DNA of 31,018 nt. Origin: Euprymna scolopes (Eukaryota; Mollusca; Cephalopoda; Sepiida; Sepiolidae). Under the pieces are notes generated by a model, which was given only the letters and a program-made list of their open reading frames with translations, was not told the origin of the DNA and searched no databases. The DNA is taken from contig CM044499.1 of assembly GCA_024364805.1 (NCBI GenBank), positions 81,168,336 through 81,199,353 of the forward strand, read 5' to 3'. Of this stretch, positions 20,480 through 30,141 are shown piece by piece; within the stretch, counting starts at the first letter, position 1; each line of letters opens with the position of its first letter. Both the position numbers and the translations under genes were made by a program.

Positions 20480-21262
20480 TTAATTTGTACAGAATACTTT
20501 CAGGCTTTCTAGCATGTTAGAGAGAGAGCCCACCTTCTTCACAGCAGCCTTAGTAATGCTCTCAATGTATCTGTTCCAATTCATGTTCCCTGTGAATGTT
20601 AGGCCGAGGAGTTTAAAAGAAGTACTTTCAGGTAATGTGTTTTTGGCCATTGCTATTGAGAAGGTTTCTTGTAATTATTGAAGGAAACAAGCTTAGTCTT
20701 GGCAGCATTGAATGTGACCATCCATTTTTGTCCCCATTCCATTACAGATTGGAGGTCTTTCTCTAGTGTTTCTGCCATTTCCTTGGATATGTGTTCATTT
20801 GTTTTCCCCTCGTGCCTGTTATAGAGTGTGGTGTTGTTAGCAAATATACTCATCTCAGAGACAATTTTGTCAGGGAGGTCATTTATGAATATTAGGAATG
20901 ATAAAGGTCCAAGGATAGACCCCTGAGGTACTCCTGCATTTATATCATATTGTTTAGATGTATGACTTAAGAAGGATTTGATTGCGTTATGTATTCTTCC
21001 AGTGATACCATATGATCTTATTTTTCTGAGAAAACCATACCCTGTCAAAAGCTTTAGATATATCTAGGTCTACTGTTCTACCCTCCCTGCTTTGTCCAGA
21101 GAATGGTATATACATTCAGAAATTACAGTTAGGATATCTGCTGTGGAACGGGCTTGCCTAAATCCATATTGTTGGTCAGTCAAAAGTTTAGGAGCTGTAA
21201 GGTGATGAACTAGAACTTGATTAAGTATGGTTTCAAATATTTTGGCAAAAAGCGAGAGGAGT
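20480..21262 (-). mobile_element. Jockey-like LINE fragment, RT domain
   Basis: In minus-strand order: KIFETILNQVLVHH, LLTDQQYGFRQARSTADIL (about 21190-21130), VDLDISKAFDRVWF (about 21075), NAGVPQGSILGPLSFLIFIN (about 20945-20880), then FANNTTLYN where the family has (Y/F)ADD (about 20840). It goes on to FNAAKTKLVSFNNYKK and a C-terminal stretch ending near 20490 (GNMNWNRYIES). Both catalytic aspartates of the ADD motif are asparagine, and at least one frame change lies between the DISKAFD and VPQG regions. It is a dead copy without endonuclease. Confidence 0.9.
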
Positions 21263-22482
21263 CAGGAAAGCAATGTATGCTTTATTTTAAACATTTCTTT
21301 TATTATGTTCCTGCATCTTTTATGTTCCTGCGCCAAAAGAATACAAAGTAGTAAAATGGTGTAACTATTCTTAACTTATTCTTGTGCTTAAAAGATGGTT
21401 GTAACCTCTAAGAGTCATCAGGGCATAAATGAACCCAATTCTCTTTGGTCAGGCTGTACAGACAGGCAAGACAATATGCACTTAACCCTAAGTCGCAGTG
21501 GCTACACTTTTAACTTTGCCTAGTGATGGACCCTCCTAAATGTAATCAAACATTCATTGATCACTGAAATTTACAGCTCTAATACCCTGAGTGCACCAAA
21601 CGTGCACAACTCTAACTCCGTGTGGCAATACCTTTAATACTAACCGTCCGTTGTCAGACATGGTTCAGTTCTTCCTTTGCAGGTGCTTTGGTGATGGCTG
21701 TTTCTCTCAGCTGCAGGATTGACATCAGGTTAGATCTGGAACAGCTCAGTTACTCTCAAATCAACAGGTAATTAAGAATTAATGTAAACTCAGGATCATT
21801 TTCTTGTGAACAAAAATAATTATTTATACAAAATAATTCCATATATAGTTTCTGTAAAAAAAAAGTTGAACAATTCGGGGCCTCTCTGTAGATTCTTTCA
21901 GGTAACTTTCTTCCACGTTGGAATTTTAAAACTAACTCTCTGATTACTGTATATTCATAGAATGTGGATTTGTATTTTGGGTCTGTTGGAGGAGGAAAGT
22001 GAGCTTCAGCTGGTGCCAGTTAATGAGTGAAAAAAGACTCCTTTCATTTGCCAACCTCTAACTTTTATAAAAATTGCTATTTCTCCCATTGGCTATATCT
22101 GAGGTTACCCTTTCTTCTATTCTTTTCTCTCTTTTTTTTCTTTTCTTTCTTTGTCCTGAAATCCTTCTCTCTCCCTTCTTCCCAAATCCTTTTGTATGCT
22201 TTCTCTTTTATTTTTTACAAGAGATGTTATCAGCTAAACCATTTCCTACAGCTTTCTTTCCCATGTCACTCAAGTTATTTCTTTTTATCATTATTATTAT
22301 CACACTTGGAGAAACTCCACATTGATCAAAGCTGATTGTTTTTGGTTGTTTCTGGCAATCGCGACTGGAAAAATTTGTTAATTCATTATTATCATTTAGA
22401 CGTGATATAAAAAGTTTTAAGAAGTGAGTCGACTAAGAAACCCAGCAAAAAAAGCCTTTTACAGACATACACAAAAAGCGAA
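21263..22482. other. Unassigned DNA with a pyrimidine-rich tract
   Basis: No gene was recognised. A TC-rich tract lies at about 22103-22196 on the plus strand. The frames over it, rich in Phe, Leu and Ser, are compositional. TTATGTTCCTGC is duplicated near 21303-21332. Confidence 0.5.
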
Positions 22483-22513
22483 CATACATACATACATACA
22501 TACATACATACAC
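22483..22513 (+). repeat. (CATA)n microsatellite
   Basis: About seven perfect CATA units. It lies 25 bp before a CTAG-hairpin motif. The window's last bases (31008-31018) show a shorter run of the same type. Confidence 0.95.
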
Positions 22514-22538
22514 ACATTTTCACTTTTATATTTATAGA

Positions 22539-22573
22539 CTAGCGGGACTACGCGGCATTGCTCGGGACCATAT
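22539..22573 (-). repeat. CTAG-hairpin terminus, single copy
   Basis: The plus strand reads CTAGCGGGACTACGCGGCAT then TGCTCGGG. On the minus strand this is a GC-rich inverted repeat followed by CTAG and T. It is the same motif as at 14193 and, in the other orientation, as the monomer of the 26.3-kb and 29.0-kb arrays. It directly adjoins the left end repeat of element E. Confidence 0.65.
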
Positions 22574-23026
22574 TAGATGAGTAGACACACCTTCCTATGA
22601 GCAGACAGGGGAAAGGAACTAGTAGGCAAGAGAAGGTGCAGGCCTCTACTGAGCAGTAGGTCTAATAGTCTTGAGAGGAGGGACTCGACGATCTTCAGGT
22701 TACCAATTTCTTCCGGCTCCTAAGAATGCGCTGCTTTCTTTTCCACAACATGAGTAGCGACGACCAAATTTCTGATGTTAACTGATGACTAGATTCCACT
22801 TAAGCTTTAACAAAATGGTATGTCCCATTCCAATATATGTATTATTATGTAGAATATTTACAAGATGACCACAGCTTCATTTGGTCCAACAGATATCCCG
22901 CTCCCCTCAAGTTCATATGAAATTTGGGAAAATGACGTGGAAAAGAATGCGCTGCTGGTTACACTCTGGAACAATAGAAAGGGGTGTGAGTTATTAATAT
23001 GAGAGGTACAAGTACAATACTATCTA
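22574..23026 (-). repeat. Left end repeat of element E (long form)
   Basis: 453 bp. It starts TAGATGAGTAGACACACC and ends GTACAATACTATCTA. It matches 25665-25896 except for an extra 221-bp block that begins and ends at copies of AAGAATGCGCTGCT (22722-22735 and 22943-22956). The LTR start, read on the minus strand, is probably TGTAACCAGCAGCGCATTC near 22964, but the match between the two copies runs ~60 bp beyond it. Confidence 0.85.
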
Positions 23027-23259
23027 TCTCCCTCACCCACGGCGAGTTTTTTGCGGGCATGACAAAAAATTCTGAAGAAAATCTGTTTCAACTATTTACA
23101 CTGTACAGGTATCAGTGAATTTTACTAGTGCTGGGAGCGCCGGCTGCGCGACCTGTTGCCTGGTTGAGTCTCAGCGATACCGGGGGCATTGTGTGATGCC
23201 AGTCGGCGTAAAACCATGGGAGGCTTCTTGGGGGTTGTGTGTATGGCAGGTATATGAAG

Positions 23260-25080
23260 CTATGGAGAGGCCGTATGCGTGGCGTCTACATTCTGCATGG
23301 GAAGACCAATATGTGTTGACTCTGCTGTATGTGCAGGGTCTCCAGCTGTCGGTGTGGCTGTGTCTACGGCTCTCTCAGGCGATGGGCCAGGGCTTGCGGG
23401 CACGCCAAGGCACTTATCTTCCTCACCTGATGCTGATTCAGGGTTCCTTGCTAGAACGTTAATGGTAGGTTTTCCTAATCCGTTTGAGTGGATGACCGCA
23501 TCCCTGATGATGGGGCTGAGGGACTCAATGATATCTTCATGTGAGGCTGCTTTAAAGGGGGTGAACTTACGAAGATGCTGGCGGTTTCGCAGAGTTAGTC
23601 TCCCAGAGCCATCTATCTTCACGACATATTGGTGGAACTGCCTGACCTCTACGATGGTGCCTGTCCTTTCCCAGCGCTTTGGATGATTGCCTATCAGGTT
23701 CTGTAAGTAGACATGATCCCCGATATGAAGAGGAAGCAAGGATCGAGTGTGTTCCCTCCATTTCTCATGCTCTCGGGAGTGTCGCTTTGCAAGAGCCTTT
23801 TCTCTGTTGATAAGGGTCTCTGTCCATGTCGGATGAGGGCAGTACCGACCCGTGGGGATGGGGATAGGGTCACGGATAGGTCTCCCGAAGACTATGAGAG
23901 CCGGAGATGCCTTAGTCTCCGGGTCGATTGAGTTCCGATAGATGAGCATGGCGCGCTGGAACTTGTCTACATCAATAGACCCACTATTGTCCATCAGCAT
24001 GCGCTTGACAGTCTTTACACCTATCTCAGCTCTGCAGTTAGCGTGAGGGTTGGCGACTGAGGTAAGACGGTGGTGTACACCCCATGAGTGAAGGAATTCC
24101 TGCGTCTTTCCAGCTGTGAACTGGGGCCCTCCATCTGAGGTTAACTCTTCAGGTACTCTAAAAGTCACAAACACTTCCCTGAGGCGCCTGACAAGACCAT
24201 CTGCACCATTTTCTGCTCTAAACGCCATTGGCCAATTGGAGTACCTGTCAACAACTACTACGTAATCGTGATTGGTGTGTGCAAAATAGTCGCAGGCGAT
24301 CTTCTGGAAAGGATACTCGGGGGGCACCAAATTAGATGGTGGTTGCATGGCATTCGACTTTGCAATCCTATGGCAGCTAGCGCACTGGTCCCTGATGCGC
24401 TGGATGTCAGTGCTGATGTTTGGCCAAGAGTCTGTTGCCCGGGCGCACATGACACTGATTCCTTGGTGGGCTGCATGCAAAGCCTCCAGAATCTGTGAGC
24501 GCAGTGCTGTAGGAACGATGACACGGTTGCCTGTCAATACCACACCGTCTATGTTGTACAAGCTACTAGAGATGCGATGGTAAGGGCGCAATACGGCTTT
24601 CATCTGTCTGCAGTCTGATGGAAAGTCTTCACAGATTAACTGCTGTAGCTCCTGGAGGTCCGGGTCAGAGGATGTAGCTTCCTGCAGCATGGTCCATGTG
24701 ACAACATTAGTTACGGTGTACAGTGGGCTGGACATTAATGCTAAAGTGGAGGCATCTTCTCCGATATCCACTGGCTCTTCTGGTTTGTAGTTAGTGATTG
24801 GAGTGCTACGGGGTGGGTAGCGTGATGCCGCGTCAGCACCAAGGTTACGTTTTCCAGAAATGTGGATGATCTTGAACCTATAGGCAAGAGTCTTCTCTTT
24901 TAGGTTGAGCAGGCGGCGATTGTTAATCTCAGTGAGGGAACGGTCATTGAGGAGCCCAACCAGTGGCTTGTAGTCGGTAGCCACCGTCAGATCCTGCGTG
25001 TAATAACGAGTTTGATGCAGGGCATGGACAACTGCAAGGGCCTCTCCCTCGATGGGTGCTTAACGTGACTCTGCAGCATG
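23260..25080 (-). pseudogene. pol: RNase H-integrase region of element E (fossil)
   Basis: The minus-strand frame 24984-23260 is open for 574 codons. It starts in the RNase H end (ATDYKPLVGLLNDRSLTEIN, then GKRNLGADAASRYPP). An integrase HHCC finger follows (LHAAHQGIS...DQCASCHRIAK). The integrase core keeps its acidic residues in CDYFAHTN, TSDGGPQFTAG and RAEIGVKTVKR. A C-terminal module of GPY/F type follows (RWERTGTIVEV, HQYVVKIDGSGRLTLRNRQH), then a Pro/Ser/Thr-rich tail. The stretch looks nearly whole, but the element it belongs to is incomplete, so it is treated as a fossil. Confidence 0.92.
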
Positions 25081-25081
25081 T

Positions 25082-25580
25082 GTGAATCTGCTTCCTACCA
25101 AGCAGAGCTTCCACCCTTCCTTACAGCATAGTGGAGTTCTACCGGTGCAGCCGCAGTACTTTTGCATCATCAAGTACCCGATGCCAGTGAAAGACCAAAA
25201 TAAAACAGCAGCCGAGCACTATGTCTATGACGGTAAATGGGTCGCAAGACCCTCTAAACCACACCCTATGATAACCGTCAGACTCACACCGCTACTGACA
25301 GATCATGACGAACTGGGCTATCCCCTTAAATCATCGAATCCTACCTCAATTGAAATCCCCATAGTGGCAGATTCAGGCTGCCAGAGCTCTATCATCCCGC
25401 TTCGGTCTGCCTAGGCCATGGGCATCAGCAAGGATGACATGACACCTGTTCAGTTGAACAAAGAAGACCTTGGGGTTGAAGGTGGGATCTTTGTTGAAGT
25501 TTCAACCACCGATACAACTGGTGCACTGAGGACCACTAAACAGCAAGTGTTTATATCGAGAAAGAAACAAATGTTATGTC
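25082..25580 (+). pseudogene. Gypsy gag-protease piece in opposite orientation (fossil)
   Basis: Plus-strand frames read MITVRLTPLLTDHDELGYP, then IVADSGCQSSIIPL, which looks like the D-S-G active site of a retroviral-type protease. It continues with LGVEGGIFVEVSTTDTTGAL. The wording suits the same gypsy family as the neighbouring integrase, but the strand is opposite. A stub, TGTAACCAGCAGCGCAT at 25649-25665, matches the start of the element E terminal repeat read in this same direction. This fits a second, inverted copy. Confidence 0.65.
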
Positions 25581-25664
25581 GGAAATGTCTCTGATACAAA
25601 GATTTGCTTGAATTAAACAGGAAATCTTAAAGTTAAGGATTTTCACAGTGTAACCAGCAGCGCA

Positions 25665-25896
25665 TAGATGAGTAGACACACCTTCCTATGAGCAGACAGG
25701 GGAAAGGAACTAGTAGGCAAGTGAAGGTGCAGGCCTCTACTGAGCAGTAGGTCTAATAGTCTTGAGAGGAGGGACTCGACGATCTTCAGGTTACCAATTC
25801 CTTCCGGCTCCTAAGAATGCGCTGCTGGTTACACTCTGGAACAATAGAAAGGGGTGTGAGTAATTAATATGAGGGGTACAAGTACAATACTATCTA
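25665..25896 (-). repeat. Right end repeat of element E (short form)
   Basis: 232 bp, matching 22574-23026 without its 221-bp internal block. With the stub just to its left, it forms a block that begins TGTAACCAGCAGCGCAT and ends ATGCGCTGCTGGTTACA (25649-25833), a 17-bp inverted pair. Confidence 0.85.
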
Positions 25897-26289
25897 CATA
25901 TAAACAATGAGAAAATTGAATTTGATTTTGAATATGTTTGTTATTCTTAGGAGTAAGGAATTTTTAATGTCTATGTATCATTTGCTATTTCGATCAAAAG
26001 GATATTTTACCTAGCTATGACGGGTATTATACGTATGAAATAATCGTATCTTACCTAGGGTAGATAATTTACAGCATGTATATGAAATAATTTTACCTTT
26101 GCAAGGATGGTGAATATACAACACATATTTAAAGTAACCTACAGTAAGACGGATAATTTAAATACATATAAAAAACAATTTCACATACTTTTTTATCCCT
26201 AAAACGGACATTACTCTCTCCAACCCAACCCTCAAAAGAGAACTTAAAATTAATGCTAGGTATTCTTTTAGTATTTATTTGAACTTGCC
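25897..26289. other. AT-rich DNA, no recognised gene
   Basis: There are short repeated words such as TTTTACCTAG and TATGAAATAAT at about 26006-26095. No gene or RNA was recognised. Confidence 0.5.
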
Positions 26290-26712
26290 TCATAAAATTT
26301 CGGGCGATGCCTGGTATTCCTATCTCATTCAATCCAGAGTGATGTAGGGTATTCTGCTAATATATATTTCCATGTATCTCATTCAATCCCAAGTGATGCC
26401 GGATATTTTGCTAGTATATAATCTAACCTACATTATTCAATCCTGGGCAACGCCGGGTATTCTGCTAGTATATATCTTCATGAATCTCCTTAAATCCTGG
26501 GCAACACAAGGAATTCTGCTAGTATATATTTCAATCAATCTCATTCAATCCCAGACAACGCCTGGTATTCTGCTAGTATATATTTGCATCTATCTCGTTC
26601 AATCCCAGGCGCTCATGTATTCTGCTAGCATACATTTGCATGTATCTCATTCAATCCTGGGTTACTCCGGGTATTCTGCTAGTATATATTTGTGTCTGTC
26701 TCGTTGAATCCT
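26290..26712 (+). repeat. 54-bp tandem array, CTAG-hairpin monomer
   Basis: ATTCTGCTAG-type words fall at about 26351, 26405, 26459, 26513, 26567, 26619 and 26673, a period of 54 (once 52). Each monomer has ATCTCATTCAATCC, a GC-rich inverted repeat, GTATTCTG, CTAG and TATATATTT. A frame of 111 codons across it exists only because 54 is a multiple of three. The monomer is shared with 29036-29612. Confidence 0.92.
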
Positions 26713-27205
26713 ATAATTCTTGGATACGTTACTAATTTTAACAATCATTTTTCATGATTTAACCCACATTATCACTCCGCTCTTACTAAAATAAAAACTT
26801 TCATACACTGTTTGGTCTGTTTATTTCATTACACACTCACCAATAAAATAACTCACATTTCATTATTTTGCATAATTTTTGGATATGTTACTAATTTCTA
26901 ACATCATTTTTATTATTTAACCCACATTATCCCCCCCCCCCCTTACTAAAATAATAACTTTGAGACATTATCTCGGCTGTTTATTTCATTAAAAAGAGAC
27001 CAATAATATAACTCACATATCATAATTTTTCATTATTCTTGAATATGTTACTAATTTTGACAATCATTTCTCATGATTTAACCCACATTATTGTCCCCCC
27101 CCTCCTTACTAAAATAATAACTTTGACACATTCATTGGGCTGTTTATTTCATTGCAAACACACTAATCAAATAAGTCGCATTTCATCATTTTTACATTAC
27201 ACGCA
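26713..27205 (+). repeat. ~160-bp tandem repeat, three copies
   Basis: GGATATGTTACTAATTT-type words recur at about 26722, 26881 and 27041. Each unit continues with ATTTAACCCACATTAT, a C-rich run, CTTACTAAAATAA and CTGTTTATTTCATT. It is not coding. Confidence 0.88.
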
Positions 27206-27299
27206 CACACCAATCAATAGTCATGTTTACTCGTAAACGGTTTCTGCGATTTCCAGGACTGTCTTCATATCACTTAACACACTGTTAAAAATATACATG

Positions 27300-28000
27300 A
27301 AATATTCCCAAGTAGTTACCCATCTGATAATGACCAAGTTCATTGTTGCTTAACTGTGGTTATCTACATAAAGCATTTTGTATTCCCAAGTAGTCACACA
27401 TCTAATAATGAGCAAGCTCATTGTTGCTTAACATTGATGGTCTACATAAAGAATTTTGTATACCCAATTGTCACCCATCAAATATTGACCAAGCTATTTG
27501 TTGCTTAACTTTTGTTATGTACTTTAAGAATTTTGTATTCCCTAGTAGTCACCCCTCTGATAATGACAAAGCTTATTGTAGCTTAACTTTAGTGATGTAT
27601 ATAAGGCATTTTGTATTCCCAAGTAGTCACCCATGTTAAATGACCAACTCATTGTTGCTTAACTTTAGTTATCTACAGAAAGCATTTTGTATTCCAAAGT
27701 AGTCACCCATCTGATAATGGCCAGGCTCATTGTTGCTTAACTTTGGTGATCCACATAAAGCATTTTATATTCACCCATCTAAGAATGACAAAGCTTATTG
27801 TTGCTTAGCTTTGGTGATCTACATTAAGCATTTTGTATTCCCAAGTAGTCACCCATCTGATAATGACCAAGCTTATTGTTGCTTAACTTTGGTAATCTAC
27901 ATGTAACATTTTGTATTCCCAAGTAGTCACCCATCTGATAATGACCAGGCTAATTTTTGCTTAACTTTTGTGATCTACATATAGCATTCTGTATTTCCAT
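27300..28000 (+). repeat. ~78-bp tandem array, about nine copies
   Basis: TTTTGTATTCCCAAGTAGTC, then ACCCATCTGATAATGACC, AAGCTCATTGTTGCTTAAC and TTTGGTGATCTACATAAAGC repeat. TATTCCC starts are near 27381, 27459, 27536, 27614, 27690, 27768, 27836, 27914 and 27992, with a spacing of 76-78 and one shorter unit (68). Confidence 0.92.
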
Positions 28001-28059
28001 ATTCTAACAATGATTGTATATTATTCTGGTGGTATTTGACAACGAAACTACATTCAAAG

Positions 28060-28240
28060 GAGGTCACTCACATATTATAACAATGATTGCACAAGGAGGA
28101 GGTCATTTCTAGCTTTAGAGAAACAAACGTCACTCGAAAATATGGAGGAGGTCATGCCTGGCATGTCAAGCTTTAGAGAAACAAACATCACTCGAAAATA
28201 AGGAGGATCTCATGCCGGCATGTCAAGCTTTAAAACATGC
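28060..28240 (+). repeat. ~58-bp repeat, three copies
   Basis: AGCTTTAGAGAAACAAACGT, CACTCGAAAATA and GGAGGTCATGCCTGGCATGT recur at about 28112, 28170 and 28228. Single copies of the same unit appear at about 29896-29955 and 30167-30240, downstream of the U2-like segments. Confidence 0.85.
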
Positions 28241-28281
28241 ACAGTGTCTAATAAAAAATATATGGGTACGTATATTTATAG

Positions 28282-29035
28282 TGTAAAAGCATCTTCAAAA
28301 TTATTTATTGGGATAAAGACTGCAGTGCAAAAGCATCTTCAAAATTGTCAAATTGGACCTGTAGTGCACAAGCACCTTAAAAATCGTCAAGTCGGACCTA
28401 TACTGCACAAGCACCTTCAAAATGGTCAATGAGGACCTATACTGCACAAGTACCTTCAAAATTGTCAAATCGGACCTATGCTGCACAAGTACCTTCAAAA
28501 TTGTCGACTCGGACCTATCCTTCACAAGCACCTTCAAAATTGTCAAATCTGACCTATATTACACAAGCACCTTCCAAATTGTCGAATCAGACCTATACTG
28601 CACAAGCACTTTAAAATTGTCAGATCGAACTTATACTACACAAGTGCCTTTAAAATTCTCAAATCAGACCTATACTGCACAAGCACATTCGAAATGTCAA
28701 ATCGGACCTATACTGCACAAGCAATTTCAAAATTCTCAAATTTGACCTATACTGCACAGGCAACTTCAAAATTGTTGAATCGGACCTATACTACACAAGC
28801 ACCTTCAAAATTGTCAAATTTGACCTATACTGCGCAAGCACCTTCAAAATTGTCAAGTCGGACCTATGCCGCACAAGCACCTTGAAAATTGTCAAATCGG
28901 ACCTATATTGCACAAGCACCTTCAAAATTTTTCAAATCTGACCTATACTGCACAAGCACTTTCAAAATTGTCAAATCGGACCTCTACTGAACAAGCCCCT
29001 TCAAAATTGTCGAATCAGACCTATACTTCACCTAT
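28282..29035 (+). repeat. 39-bp tandem array, about 19 copies
   Basis: The monomer is CCTATACTGCACAAGCACCT, then TCAAAATTGTCAAATCGGA, with spacing of exactly 39 between most copies (for example 28397 and 28436). As 39 is 13 codons, several frames stay open: a 13-residue APSKLSNQTYTAQ-type repeat on the plus strand and TILKVLVQYRSDL on the minus strand. There is no start context, domain or codon signature to suggest a protein. Confidence 0.93.
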
Positions 29036-29612
29036 GTCATACAATCCTGGGCGACGCTGGGTATTCTCCTAGTACATATTCACCTATGTCATACAATCCC
29101 GGGTGACGCCGACTGTTCTGCTAGTACATATACACCTACTTCATCCAATCCCGGGCTATGCCGGGTATTTTGCTAGTACATATATCCACCTATGTAATCC
29201 AATCCTGGGCGACACTGGGTATTTGGCTAGTACATATATAAACCAATTTTTTCCAATCCCAGGCGACGCCGAGTGTTCTGCTAGTAAAAATTCCATGAAT
29301 TTTATCCAATCCCAGGCCGTGCCGGGTAATCATGCTAGTGCTATGTCATACAATCCCGGGCGATGCTGGGTATTCTGCTAGTACATATATACAAATTTTA
29401 TCCAATCCTGGGCTACACTGGGTATTCTGCTAGTACATATATACAAATTTTATCCAATCCTGGGCTACACTGGGTATTGTGCTAGTACAGCTATGTAATA
29501 CAATCCCGGGCGACGCCGAGTATTAGGCTAGTACATATATCAACCAATCTTATCCGATCCCAGGCAACATTCAATGTATTTTCACCTACGTCAGGGAGTC
29601 TGCTAGTACATA
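29036..29612 (+). repeat. 52-54-bp tandem array, CTAG-hairpin monomer (second array)
   Basis: CTAGTA words fall at about 29069, 29121, 29173, 29227, 29281, 29334, 29378, 29430, 29482, 29528 and 29603. Most spacings are 52-54, with a few shorter or longer. The best units read ATCCAATCCCGGGCGACGCC, GGGTATTCTG, CTAGTACATATAT. The GC-rich part can pair as a stem of about seven base pairs with one bulge. The orientation is the same as in the 26.3-kb array. Confidence 0.92.
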
Positions 29613-29818
29613 CTACTTTTATATGAATTCCTTAAACCCTTCCTCCTTAACTGGAGATTATATAAAAAACATAACCTCCCAATACTAAGAATGGCTTTCT
29701 GAATAATAATGCTTTTATGTAAGAATTTGCAATCAGCAGTTTTGTGATGTGTGATGTTTGAAATATAAAATCTTCAATATACGATAAATATATAATGCAC
29801 ATCTTTTTTTTACTTGGT

Positions 29819-29862
29819 CTTTTGGTTAAGATCAAAATGTAGTATCTGTTCTGATGATTTAA
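29819..29862 (+). ncRNA. U2 snRNA-like segment (pseudogene fragment), copy 1
   Basis: CTTTTGGTTAAGATCAAAAT followed by GTAGTATCTGTTCT closely follows the 5' part of metazoan U2 snRNA (CTTTTGGCTAAGATCAAGTG, TAGTATCTGTTCTTATCAG), including the GTAGTA that pairs with the intron branch site. Resemblance fades after about 44 bases and no stem-loop II, Sm site or U2 3' half follows. It is a fragment inside a repeat, not a gene. Confidence 0.75.
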
Positions 29863-30099
29863 GTGGTTTCATCTCCCTCCCCCCACTAAGAAAATAAGGA
29901 GGTCATGCTTTGCATGTCAAGCTTGAGAGAAACAAACGTCACTTGAAAAAAAGGATTGCCTAATAATAATGTTTTTAGTTCAGATGTGATTTTTGGAATA
30001 TGACATCTTGTCTCAATTTAGTAATCGATAAATATAAATTATGCATCTTTTTATAATAGATAATGCGCGATAGAAAATTAAGCTGTATAAGATGGTTAC

Positions 30100-30141
30100 T
30101 TGGGCTAAGATCAAAGTTTAGTATCTGTTCGTAGAATTCAA
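30100..30141 (+). ncRNA. U2 snRNA-like segment, copy 2
   Basis: TTGGGCTAAGATCAAAGTTT then AGTATCTGTTCGTAGAATTC matches the same part of U2. It keeps GGCTAAGATCAA better than copy 1 but has lost the exact GTAGTA. It sits at the equivalent place in the second copy of the repeat. Confidence 0.65.

Larger units (their letters stand above)
22574..25896 (-). mobile_element. Young Ty3/gypsy locus with direct end repeats (element E), rearranged
   Basis: Direct repeats lie at 22574-23026 and 25665-25896. They are about 98% identical over the shared ~230 bp (four differences seen). Between them are a minus-strand RNase H-integrase region (23260-25080) and a plus-strand gag-protease spacer and protease piece (25082-25580). 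The opposite orientations mean at least one inversion, or the joining of two related copies near 25080. The low divergence marks it as the youngest LTR-type locus in the window. It is broken and lacks most of RT. Confidence 0.8.

Noticed and set aside
22027-22335. Membrane-protein-like frames rich in Phe and Leu
   Set aside because: Both overlap a pyrimidine-rich tract; hydrophobicity is a result of base composition.
23115-24583. Plus-strand frames opposite the integrase
   Set aside because: They are shadows of the 574-codon minus-strand frame and match nothing.
28220-29072. Repeat protein genes on either strand
   Set aside because: The frames follow from a 39-bp period; no domain, start context or neighbouring exon supports coding.
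26290-29612. CRISPR array
   Set aside because: Repeats are contiguous tandem units without unique spacers, in eukaryotic DNA.
29819-29862. Functional U2 snRNA gene
   Set aside because: Only about 44 bases resemble U2; no Sm site or 3' half follows, and the segment is part of a repeat.
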